From: DASSZN01 sp035702805
GTDB lineage: Bacteria; Chloroflexota; Chloroflexia; Thermomicrobiales; Thermomicrobiaceae
Assembly (NCBI GenBank): GCA_035702805.1
Contig: DASSZN010000119.1
Location: forward strand, 1 to 20,616
Reading direction: 5' to 3'
DNA: 20,616 nucleotides
The notes below the pieces were generated by a model. It saw only the letters and a list, made by a program, of their open reading frames with translations, was not told where the DNA came from and made no database searches. Numbering within the stretch: the stretch's first letter is position 1; the number at the start of each line of letters is the position of its first letter. Both the position numbers and the translations under genes were made by a program. Positions 8,119 through 14,963 of this stretch are shown here, piece after piece.

Positions 8119-9168
8119 ATGCGGGTGACGATCATCGGCGCCGGCGCAATCGGCGGGACTGCTGGCGCGTTCCTCCACCGAGCGGGACACGACGTCATTC
8201 TGGTAGACCGTGACACCGCGCACGTCGAGAAGATCAACCGGGACGGGCTTACTATCGACGGCGTCGAGGAGCTGACCGAGCGTGTCCCGGCGATCGAGCC
8301 CTCCGGTCTGCCCGACCTGGTGGCGCGGACCGGTTCGCTCGGCATGGTCATCCTGGCGGTCAAGGCGATGGACACCGACGCAGCGGCGGAGCTGGTGTGC
8401 CCTTACCTGGCCCCCGACGGCTTCATCGTGTCGTACCAGAATGGGCTCAACGAGGAGCGCATCGCGAGGGTTGTCGGGCCGAGTCGAGTGATTGGCGCCT
8501 TCATCCACTACGGCGCGGACCTCTGGGAGCCGGGCCACATCCGGCTCTCCAACCGCGTCACGACCTACATCAGCGAGCTCGACGGAGGCGACACCCCGCG
8601 CATCCATGAAGTCGCCTCGGTGCTGTCGGCGGTCACGCCGGTCGAGATCACCGACAACCTCGACGGCTACATCTGGGGCAAGCTGTGCTACGCGGCGCTG
8701 GGGTTCGCCGTCTCGGACGTCGACGCCCCGGTCGACGAGGTCATCGTGGACCCGGACGCGCGCGTGGCGATTCGCGGCGTCGTCGCCGAGGTGGTGGACG
8801 TCGCGAAGGCGCAGGGCATCCGGCTGGAGAACATCCACGGCTTCGAGCCGACGCTGTTCGACCGGGACAACCCCAACCGTATCATCGAGACGGACGTGAT
8901 GCTCGACGAGTGGGCGGAGAGCGGGAAGACCGCGGTCAAACGCCACATGGGGATCCACCGGGACATCAAGGTGCGTAAGCGCCGCACCGAGGTCGACTTC
9001 CACGTGGGTCCGGTGGTGGAGCGTGGCCGCGAGCTCGGCGTGCCGACGCCGCTGCTGGCGCTCCTGGTCGACCAGGTCCACGAGGTCGAGAGCGGCCGCC
9101 GTCCACAGGACTGGTCGACGATCCGCGAACTGGCGGCCGCCGCACGACAGGTGGCGGCGGAGGCGTAG
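8119..9168 (+). CDS. Ketopantoate reductase (PanE/ApbA) family dehydrogenase, atypical active site
   Basis: This 349-residue protein has the PanE/ApbA two-domain layout. The Rossmann loop GAGAIGG is at 7-13, the conserved QNG with N108 follows, and the catalytic-lysine helix is at 186-200 (WGKLCYAALGFAVSD, K188). E291 (RRTEVDF) matches the substrate-binding Glu. The two Asn residues that follow the lysine at +4 and +8 in E. coli ketopantoate reductase are Ala192 and Phe196 here. An extra segment of roughly 30 residues (about 240-275) precedes the last helices. It therefore probably reduces another 2-keto acid, or oxidises another hydroxy acid, and should not be called panE. The ATG at 8119 follows GGAGGGAG at 8105-8112. 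It ends the rightward operon, 5 bp from a convergent gene. Confidence 0.87.
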   Translation: MRVTIIGAGAIGGTAGAFLHRAGHDVILVDRDTAHVEKINRDGLTIDGVEELTERVPAIEPSGLPDLVARTGSLGMVILAVKAMDTDAAAELVCPYLAPDGFIVSYQNGLNEERIARVVGPSRVIGAFIHYGADLWEPGHIRLSNRVTTYISELDGGDTPRIHEVASVLSAVTPVEITDNLDGYIWGKLCYAALGFAVSDVDAPVDEVIVDPDARVAIRGVVAEVVDVAKAQGIRLENIHGFEPTLFDRDNPNRIIETDVMLDEWAESGKTAVKRHMGIHRDIKVRKRRTEVDFHVGPVVERGRELGVPTPLLALLVDQVHEVESGRRPQDWSTIRELAAAARQVAAEA

Positions 9169-9173
9169 CCCGG

Positions 9174-9860
9174 CTACCGGTGGGCGGTCACGCCCACCTG
9201 ACGACACATCGGGAGCACGGGGCAGGTCGAGCAGCGCGGCAGTTGCCCCGTGCAGACGTGCTTGCCGAACGGCACCAGCAGCCGGTTGATCTCGACCCAG
9301 TATCGCTGCGGCAGCCGCTCCTCGAGCGCAACCATGGTCCGCTCCGGTGTCCGCTCGCGCACGTAGCCCCAGCGGTTGGTGACCCGGAAGACGTGCACAT
9401 CGACGCTGACGCGCGCCTGCCCGCAGGCGACGCCGAGCGCGAGGTGGGCGCACTTCGGCCCGACGCCGCTGAACGAGCGCAGCAGCGCCTCGTCGCAGGG
9501 CAGGATACCGTCGAACTCCTCGACGGCGCGGCGCGCGATCTCGCTGATCTGCCGTGCCTTGGCTTCGTGCAACGACGCGACCTCGATCAGGCGGTCGATC
9601 TCGACCGGGTCGAGCCCGGCGAGGTCTCCGGGGGTGGGCGCGGCGGCGAAGAGCCGGCGAGCGAGCGGCAGCGTGACCTCGTCACGGGTCCGCACCGAGA
9701 TGATGCAGGCCACGACTTGCTGGAGCAGGCTGTCGAAGCCGTCGTCGAAAAGCTCGAAAAGGGCGGCCTTCGGGTAGGGTTGCACCGCATGCCGAACCGA
9801 CACGATCGCGGCGTCGATGTCGAACGGGGTCTTATGGACGGTAGGCGGCTGCTCATCCAC
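9174..9860 (-). CDS. nth: Endonuclease III (DNA glycosylase/AP lyase)
   Basis: This 228-residue base-excision-repair enzyme removes oxidised pyrimidines and nicks at the resulting abasic site. The helix-hairpin-helix is FSGVGPKCAHLAL (about 130-142) with catalytic K136, and the catalytic aspartate is D154 (SVDVHVFR). The C-terminal [4Fe-4S] loop has C203, C210, C213 and C219, exactly the C-x6-C-x2-C-x5-C pattern. The start is GTG at 9860 with GGGAGA 8 nt upstream; the ATG at 9856 is out of frame. The hairpin sequence GVGPKCAHL is slightly unusual compared with the common GVGRKTAN. It lies 86 bp downstream of a methyltransferase gene in the same direction, so co-transcription is possible. Confidence 0.93.
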   Translation of the reverse strand: MDEQPPTVHKTPFDIDAAIVSVRHAVQPYPKAALFELFDDGFDSLLQQVVACIISVRTRDEVTLPLARRLFAAAPTPGDLAGLDPVEIDRLIEVASLHEAKARQISEIARRAVEEFDGILPCDEALLRSFSGVGPKCAHLALGVACGQARVSVDVHVFRVTNRWGYVRERTPERTMVALEERLPQRYWVEINRLLVPFGKHVCTGQLPRCSTCPVLPMCRQVGVTAHR

Positions 9861-9946
9861 GATTCGTCTCCCGCAAGCCGATCACGCGAGGCCGCGACGC
9901 AGATGCCGGGCCGCCGCTAGTGGTGGAATCGAGCGCTACGTCCCGA

Positions 9947-10969
9947 TCACCCGGCGGCGACGGGAGTCGCCTCGACGAGTCGATGGCGCCCGAACAGCGG
10001 TCGGATCTCTCGAACCGCGAAGCCGGTGGCGGCGAGCAGCGCTCCCAGCTCGGACTCGGTGCGCATCCGCCCGCCGAAGGTCATGAGGAGGTTGAGATCG
10101 CTGAGGCCGGTGGCCGGGTGGCGCGGACCGTCCGGCAGCACGTGCTCGACGACGAGGAGTCTCGCGCGGTCGGGCATGGCCTGCCGGCAGCGGCGCAGGA
10201 TGATCCCCGCGGCACGGTCGTCCCAGTCCCAGAGGACGCGCGCGAGCACGTAGGCGTCACCGCCGGTCGGCACCGTCTGAAACATATCCCCTGGAGTCAC
10301 CATGACGCGCCCGTCGACGCCGGCCGCTTCCAGTACCTGGGGTGCGTCGGCGACGACCTCCGGGCGGTCGAACAGCACGCCGCGCAGGTGCGGCACGGAC
10401 CGGAGCACGGTCGCGAGCAGCGTCCCGCGTCCACCGCCGACGTCGACCACGGTCGAGAAACGGCCGAAGTCGTAGATCCCGGGTAGTGGCGCGAAGAGCT
10501 CGTGGGCCGTCTCCTCCATCGAGGCATTCCAGTGTGCTGCCTGGTCGGGGTTGCGCTCCAGATACTCGAAGTATGCCCGGCCGAAGACGTGCTCGAAGGC
10601 GGGGCGGCCGGTGCGCAGGCTGTACTCGAGCCCCTCGCCCCACAGCTGGTACTGCTGGGCGAAGTTCAGCACCTGGGCGCGCCGCGACGGCACGCGCTCC
10701 GCGCGCAGCAGTTCCCCAAGCGGCGCCAGAGCGTAGCGGCCGGAGTCGTCCACCGTCAGCACGTCCGCGCCGGCGAGCGCGAGGAGCAGCGCGGCAACGG
10801 CTCGCGGGTCCGTCCCTGTTCTCGCCGCCAGGTCCTCGGCCGTGCACGACCCGGATGCCAGATGATCGGCGATGCCGAGCCGTGTCGCCGCGATGACCGC
10901 CTGGGGCAGGCGAAATCGCTGCATCATCTCGATCAGGCGGGCCTGCGGACTGGGGCCCGGGTCGGACAT
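9947..10969 (-). CDS. Small-molecule O-methyltransferase family protein (Methyltransf_2 type), catalytic His replaced
   Basis: This 340-residue protein has the two-part build of SAM-dependent O-methyltransferases acting on phenols, polyketides and carotenoids. The N-terminal winged-helix dimerisation domain covers about 10-100 (LGIADHLASG, LAARTGTDPRAVAALL). The C-terminal Rossmann fold carries the SAM loop DVGGGRG at 176-182. After the acceptor-domain strand, the usual H-D-W motif with the catalytic histidine reads LWDWDD, so Trp247 sits in place of His. That is known in family members that no longer use simple acid-base O-methylation, so methyl transfer is not assured. The ATG at 10969 follows GAGAGGAAGG. 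It probably shares a transcript with nth. No pigment or polyketide genes are nearby to name a substrate. Confidence 0.85.
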   Translation of the reverse strand: MSDPGPSPQARLIEMMQRFRLPQAVIAATRLGIADHLASGSCTAEDLAARTGTDPRAVAALLLALAGADVLTVDDSGRYALAPLGELLRAERVPSRRAQVLNFAQQYQLWGEGLEYSLRTGRPAFEHVFGRAYFEYLERNPDQAAHWNASMEETAHELFAPLPGIYDFGRFSTVVDVGGGRGTLLATVLRSVPHLRGVLFDRPEVVADAPQVLEAAGVDGRVMVTPGDMFQTVPTGGDAYVLARVLWDWDDRAAGIILRRCRQAMPDRARLLVVEHVLPDGPRHPATGLSDLNLLMTFGGRMRTESELGALLAATGFAVREIRPLFGRHRLVEATPVAAG

Positions 10970-11302
10970 GGTGCCTTCCTCTCACGGTCGGGCAGACCCG
11001 CGCGATCGGCGAGACGGGTCGTGCTCTCTCGCCCCCAGCACATCAAACGCGGGATTCCATTCCCTCCGCATCGTCGAACTCCCGGTTCGAAGCGGGCTCT
11101 GGCGGGTCGTGCCGGAGCGCCCGCGCGAACAGAGACGTCACGCGTAATCCGGCGATCGAGACCAGTGACATCGTACGACCAACCACGCGCTCGCTGGCCG
11201 TCTTCGGGCGACGCCGTCGGCAAGGACCGCGTACAATCCGCGCGCGAAGCGGCGGCACGGGGATCGGGCGAAGCGGCCGGGTCCGATAGATGGAGCAAAA
11301 GT
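10970..11302. other. Intergenic region between divergent methyltransferase and response regulator genes
   Basis: These 333 bp contain no supported gene. A short inverted repeat, GACCCG (10995-11000) and CGGGTC (11015-11020) with a 14-bp spacer, lies upstream of the methyltransferase start and could be an operator. A lone TACAAT at 11232-11237 could be a -10 for the response regulator, but no matching -35 is seen. Confidence 0.4.
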
Positions 11303-11701
11303 GTGACGGACGAGATCGGGCCGCTCGTGGCGGTCGTCAACGACGACACCGCGTTTCTCGAGCTGATGGAGGAGTTGCTGAGCGACGAAGGCTACCGCAC
11401 GGTAATTCACCGCGAGAGCGACACCGCGTACCAGGCGATCCGCGGCGCCATGCCGGCGCTGGTCATCCTCGACATTCGCATGGAGCACCCCGAGGGCGGC
11501 TGGAATGTGCTCGAGCTGCTGCGGCTGGACCCCAAAACGACGGGCATTCCGGTCATCGTCTGTTCGGCCGACGCGATCCAACTGAGGGCCAAGCAGGAGC
11601 ATCTGCAGCGGCACCGTGCGGTGTCCATCGAAAAGCCGTTCGACCTCGACGAGTTGCTGGAGCTCGTGGTCTCCCAGATCGGCGAGCCGCGGCGCGAGTA
11701 G
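11303..11701 (+). CDS. Stand-alone response regulator receiver protein (CheY-like)
   Basis: This 132-residue protein is a single receiver domain that should be phosphorylated by a histidine kinase and act through protein contacts, since it has no output domain. The acidic pocket is D14 and D15 (VVNDDT), the phospho-acceptor D57 (VILDIRM), the switch residue S88 (VIVCSAD) and the conserved lysine K111 (IEKPF). The GTG at 11303 is chosen because GGAG lies 7 nt upstream and the receiver fold begins just after. The open frame runs back to 10502, but that part is antisense to the methyltransferase. No kinase gene is in the window, so its partner is unknown. Confidence 0.88.
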   Translation: MTDEIGPLVAVVNDDTAFLELMEELLSDEGYRTVIHRESDTAYQAIRGAMPALVILDIRMEHPEGGWNVLELLRLDPKTTGIPVIVCSADAIQLRAKQEHLQRHRAVSIEKPFDLDELLELVVSQIGEPRRE

Positions 11702-11935
11702 TCCCCTCGCGTTCGTTCCGGACGACCTCACCGAGCCCCGCTCAGCGCATCGGTGCACCCTGGGCACCGGCCGCGCGGGTGTATCGCCGTGTCTCGAAAG
11801 CGTGTCAGTGGCGCAGCATGGCCACCGATGGACCCCGCATTTCAACGGTGTGACAGCGATTTTGCGCGTCCCGTCGCGGTGATAGACGGGTGCGCGGCCG
11901 GCGGCCCCGGCGCCCTCCGGCTCGGCCCAATTCTG

Positions 11936-11953
11936 CTGTAACGAGACTGTAAC
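11936..11953 (+). promoter_or_regulatory. Pho-box-like 11-bp-period direct repeat
   Basis: CTGTAAC is repeated exactly, separated by GAGA, so the repeat period is 11 bp. This is the geometry of a PhoB-family box (7-bp half-sites with a 4-bp spacer, CTGTNAN-like). A weak -10 candidate, GATTGT, lies at 11965-11970, about 11 bp downstream, where a PhoB-class promoter would place it. Other OmpR/PhoB-family regulators also bind such direct repeats. No PhoB gene is in the window; the only response regulator here has no DNA-binding domain. Confidence 0.4.
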
Positions 11954-12003
11954 GTCCCCCTTCGGATTGTTGCGGCTATTCGACACGGCCCGCCCTATTG
12001 TCT

Positions 12004-12095
12004 GGGGCAGGTCGGTGCGTGGTGTCTGGCTGCCAGTGCCTAACGCACCGGGACCGCAGAGCTCCTGAATCTACGCAGGCGGAGTTACCGAGGGA
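12004..12095 (+). ncRNA. Structured leader RNA resembling a class I c-di-GMP (GEMM) riboswitch, tentative
   Basis: Three stems can be drawn. GGGGC (12004-12008) pairs with GCTCC (12061-12065) with one G-U. CGGTGCGT (12013-12020) pairs perfectly with ACGCACCG (12043-12050), enclosing CTGG/CCAG. CCTG (12064-12067) pairs with CAGG (12076-12079). The last stem partly competes with the first. The junction reads GGGACCGCAGAGC, against GGGACGCAAAGCC in class I c-di-GMP aptamers. The 3' end reads GGAGTTACCGA, against GGGGTTACCGA in the Vibrio Vc2 aptamer. The conserved GGGCAAA is only GGGCAGG here and one C is inserted in the junction, so this may be a divergent member, another folded leader, or chance. 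Confidence 0.3.
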
Positions 12096-12176
12096 CGTGC
12101 CGTGGAACGACCGACGAGCCGTCCGCGCGACCTCCCGGGATGGGCCGGGGACCGCCGGTGCCGGAGACGATTCGTG

Positions 12177-12204
12177 CCACCACGCACGCCAGTGGGCGTG
12201 GTGG
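12177..12204 (+). repeat. Perfect 9-bp inverted repeat in the flavoprotein operon leader
   Basis: CCACCACGC (12177-12185) and GCGTGGTGG (12196-12204) flank a 10-nt loop, with an alternative inner pairing CGCC/GGCG. No T-tract follows, so it is not a standard intrinsic terminator. It could be part of an expression platform or a protein-binding operator, about 80 nt before the start codon. Confidence 0.5.
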
Positions 12205-12284
12205 ACCAGCGGTTGGAGGGATGACCGTGACCTGTCCGCAGCAGCGAGACTCCGCGCAGCGGCGCCGCGTGAGAGGAGGTTGAC

Positions 12285-14249
12285 GTGGCCTATCGCTTCA
12301 CCGTCGATTCCCAGAAGTGCATCAACTGTGGCATCTGTATGGACCTGTGCCCGGTGCGCTGCCTGGACATGACCCGGCCGAGCGGCAATGGACAGCTCGG
12401 AAAGGCGTCGGAGCTGCTGAGCCCCATCCCGGCGGGAGCCGCGGCGAAGCCCTGGATGATGCTGGCGCCGGTTCAGGTCTCGGCCTGCCTCGGCTGCCAG
12501 GTGTGCGCCCAGGAGTGCCCGACCAACGCGATCACGATCCAGTCCGGGGTGCCGGAGATCGCGCTGGCGAAGCGCGGGCCGATCTCACATGTTCCGCCAG
12601 ACGGGGGCTGGCATCCCCTCGACGAGTACACCCGCGCCTCGCCGGACGAGCCAGGTGAGACCCCATTCGGCGACGGTCACGCCTGGCGCATCGCCGAGCG
12701 CCGCGAGACCTGGCAGTCGTGGCGGACGTGGCTCGGCGACCGGAGCGAGGACCTGCGCGCTCCGTGCCAGGAGGCGTGCCCGGTTGGGACGAACGCGGGG
12801 CTCTACGTCAGCCTGATCGCCGAGGGTCGCTACGACGAGGCGATCAGCGTCGCCGCCGAGCCCAACCCGTTCCCGGCTATCTGCGGCCGCGTCTGCACGG
12901 CACCTTGCGAGACCGCCTGCCGCCGCGGCGAGTTCGACAGCCCGATCGCCATCCGCGACCTCAAGCGGTTCGCGTCCGACCGCGGGTCCCGGGCGCGTGT
13001 CCTCCGGCGCCCCGCACGGCGCTACGCCGAGCGCGTCGCGATCGTCGGTGCCGGTCCGACCGGACTGAGCGCCGCGTACTACCTGGCGCGCCGCGGCTAC
13101 CCAGTAACGGTCATCGACGCGCTCCCGGTGGCCGGCGGCATGATGTCAATCGGTATCCCCGACTATCGCCTGCCCCGCGCCGAGCTGGCGCGGGACATCG
13201 ACGCAATCCGCGCGCTGGACGTCGAGATTCGGCTCAACACGGCGCTTGGCCGAGACGTGTCGCTGCAGGAGCTTCGTGCGGACCACGCCGCGGTGCTGCT
13301 GGCAGTTGGAGCCCAGCGGAGCCAGCGCCTCGACATCCCCGGTGAGTCTGACCTCGCCGGCGTGATCCCCGCCACGACCTTTCTCAAGGATTTCAACCTC
13401 GACCCAGGCACGACGCTGACGGGCGAGGTCGCCGTGGTCGGCGGCGGCAGTACCGCCATGGACGCGGCGCGGTCGGCGATTCGGGCCGGCGCGGCGCGTG
13501 TGACAGTCCTCTACCGTCGGACCCGTCACGAGATGCCGGCGCAGGAGGAGGAGGTGCGAGCCGCCCTCGCCGAGGGCATCGTGATCGAGGAGCTGGTGAC
13601 ACCGGTTGAGGTGGTCGGCGCGAACGGGCGCGTCACGGCGGTCCGCTGCCAGCGCATGAAGCTGGGGCAGCCCGATGCGAGCGGTCGCCGTCAGCCGGTA
13701 GCCGTCCCGGGGAGCCAGTTCGAGTTCCCGGCCACGATCGTCCTGGTCGCGGTCGGCGAGGCACCGGATCCGTCCTTCCTGCCGTCGGGAACCAGCGTGG
13801 GCGTCGCGCCATGGGGCGGGCTGCTGATCGACCCCAAGACGCTGGCGACCGGCGCTCCGGGCGTGTTCGCGGCGGGCGACGTCACGTACGGACCGAAGTC
13901 GATCATCGAGGCCGCCGCGCACGGGCGGAAGGCCGCGCAGTCGATCCACGCATTCCTGCGCCACGTGTCCCCGGACGCGACGACGGAGCTGCCGGACGAT
14001 GAGTTCCAGACGGCCTCCACGCTGCCCGCGGACCACGTGGTGACGCTCGACCTGCGGCCGACGCCGCGCCAGGAGATGCCGCTCCGCGACCACGCGGCAC
14101 CGCAGCGGTCGCTCGAGGCGGCGACCGGCTTCACGGAAGAGCAGGCGCGGCTGGAGGCCGGCCGATGCTTGCGCTGCGACCTGGCGTACCTGTGCCCAAC
14201 CGTTCGACCGCGCGGCGCGGAGTCTCGCGCCACCGTGGCGCGGCGTTGA
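12285..14249 (+). CDS. Ferredoxin-GltD fusion: iron-sulfur flavoprotein NAD(P)H oxidoreductase (AegA/YgfT-like)
   Basis: This 654-residue protein joins an N-terminal two-cluster ferredoxin to a glutamate-synthase-small-subunit-like flavoprotein. Cluster ligands are C12, C15, C18, C22 and C68, C71, C74, C78 (CxxCxxCxxxCP each), with a long 45-residue insert between them. The GltD-type cysteine domain follows: C161, C165 (CQEACPVGTN) and C200, C204, C208, C212. The FAD loop GAGPTG is at 255-260. The second nucleotide loop GGGSTA is at 386-391, followed by YRR (410-412), which favours NADPH. GDVTYGPKSIIEAAAHGRKAA is the usual FAD-closing block. Three more cysteines lie near the end (C628, C631, C637). 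Length and order match E. coli AegA/YgfT. The start GTG follows GAGAGGAGG. It heads an operon with two membrane proteins, so electrons may go to or come from the membrane. Confidence 0.9.
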   Translation: MAYRFTVDSQKCINCGICMDLCPVRCLDMTRPSGNGQLGKASELLSPIPAGAAAKPWMMLAPVQVSACLGCQVCAQECPTNAITIQSGVPEIALAKRGPISHVPPDGGWHPLDEYTRASPDEPGETPFGDGHAWRIAERRETWQSWRTWLGDRSEDLRAPCQEACPVGTNAGLYVSLIAEGRYDEAISVAAEPNPFPAICGRVCTAPCETACRRGEFDSPIAIRDLKRFASDRGSRARVLRRPARRYAERVAIVGAGPTGLSAAYYLARRGYPVTVIDALPVAGGMMSIGIPDYRLPRAELARDIDAIRALDVEIRLNTALGRDVSLQELRADHAAVLLAVGAQRSQRLDIPGESDLAGVIPATTFLKDFNLDPGTTLTGEVAVVGGGSTAMDAARSAIRAGAARVTVLYRRTRHEMPAQEEEVRAALAEGIVIEELVTPVEVVGANGRVTAVRCQRMKLGQPDASGRRQPVAVPGSQFEFPATIVLVAVGEAPDPSFLPSGTSVGVAPWGGLLIDPKTLATGAPGVFAAGDVTYGPKSIIEAAAHGRKAAQSIHAFLRHVSPDATTELPDDEFQTASTLPADHVVTLDLRPTPRQEMPLRDHAAPQRSLEAATGFTEEQARLEAGRCLRCDLAYLCPTVRPRGAESRATVARR

Positions 14250-14287
14250 CCGTGCCGTCGTCTCGGCAGAGCTAAGGAGGTACCGCG

Positions 14288-14929
14288 GTGTCCGTTCAGG
14301 ACCTGACCAACGCCATCATCAATGGCATCAACGCGGGTGGCGAGGGCTTCATGGAGGGGACGCTGGCTGCCGTCCTCCCGATCATGTGGCTCGCCATTCT
14401 CGGTCTGCAGATCGCGCAGCCCTACATCCTCGACATGATTGGGCGCTTCACGCTGCGCCTGGGAGCTGACCTGCTCTGGCTGGTCTACGTCGGTCTCCGT
14501 GACCTGCTCATCGTGTCTGGTGTCGTGATGAGCTTCATGTTCTTCTTCCCGGACGTCGTTGTCAGCGACCAACTGCCCCTGACCGGCGGACTCGCGGCGG
14601 TCTGCCTGTTCGGCGTGCTGCTCGTCAAGCTCATGGGCGATCCTGACCAGAACCTGCGCGACTTCCGTCTCGTGACCGGGCTGCTCGGGCTCGGCGCGGC
14701 CCTCTACTTCATCCCGTACGTCATTGGCGTGCAGGGCAATGCCATCGTGTCCGGCGGCACGTTCTCGTCGATCAGCAACTTCCTGGTCACGAGCAGCAAC
14801 GCCTCGTGGGCCATTCCGATCACCTACGTGTCGATCGCGGCGCTCGCGGTGCTGGGGGCCGTGGCGGCCGGCTACACCCTTCGCACCGGCGGGCGGCCAG
14901 AGGTCGAGCCGTCCACGAGTGGCGACTAG
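14288..14929 (+). CDS. Five-helix membrane protein of unknown family, paralogue A
   Basis: I do not recognise this 213-residue family. Five hydrophobic segments are clear at about 24-48, 64-88, 97-116, 127-148 and 173-198. The start is GTG at 14288 with a perfect AAGGAGGT at 14274-14281. It aligns without gaps over its first 150 residues to the next gene, with 56 identities by my count (about 37%). Shared landmarks are P31, W34, P45-Y46, LRLGAD (56-61), R71-D72 inside the second helix, FF at 85-86, LPxTG (96-100), C106, VKL (113-115), R127, LY (139-140) and P143. It has no histidine at all, which argues against heme b binding. No signal peptide or enzyme motif is seen. It follows the flavoprotein gene by 38 bp and is probably its co-transcribed membrane partner. 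Confidence 0.85.
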   Translation: MSVQDLTNAIINGINAGGEGFMEGTLAAVLPIMWLAILGLQIAQPYILDMIGRFTLRLGADLLWLVYVGLRDLLIVSGVVMSFMFFFPDVVVSDQLPLTGGLAAVCLFGVLLVKLMGDPDQNLRDFRLVTGLLGLGAALYFIPYVIGVQGNAIVSGGTFSSISNFLVTSSNASWAIPITYVSIAALAVLGAVAAGYTLRTGGRPEVEPSTSGD

Positions 14930-14963
14930 GCGCGACGACGAGTAACGGAGAGGACGTGCAATC

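Larger units (their letters stand above)
11702..12284 (+). other. Long untranslated leader/control region before the flavoprotein operon
   Basis: These 583 bp have no convincing coding frame; the 124-residue frame from 11998 is Arg/Ala-rich, resembles no family I know and overlaps the next gene. The region instead holds a Pho-box-like repeat (11936-11953), a folded segment (12004-12095), an inverted repeat (12177-12204) and a strong Shine-Dalgarno GAGAGGAGG at 12271-12279. From 11702 to 11935 I see nothing specific. Confidence 0.5.

Noticed and set aside
6723..9453. Minus-strand frames of 550 and 466 codons opposite the amidohydrolase and reductase genes
   Set aside because: Both are antisense to genes with intact catalytic motifs and have compositions typical of mirror frames.
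10502..11302. N-terminal extension of the response regulator frame
   Set aside because: It runs antisense through the methyltransferase gene; the receiver domain begins just after the GTG at 11303, which has its own ribosome binding site.
11998..12372. 124-residue frame in the leader of the flavoprotein operon
   Set aside because: It has Arg/Ala-rich composition, no family resemblance, and overlaps the true gene start in another frame; the region looks like untranslated leader.
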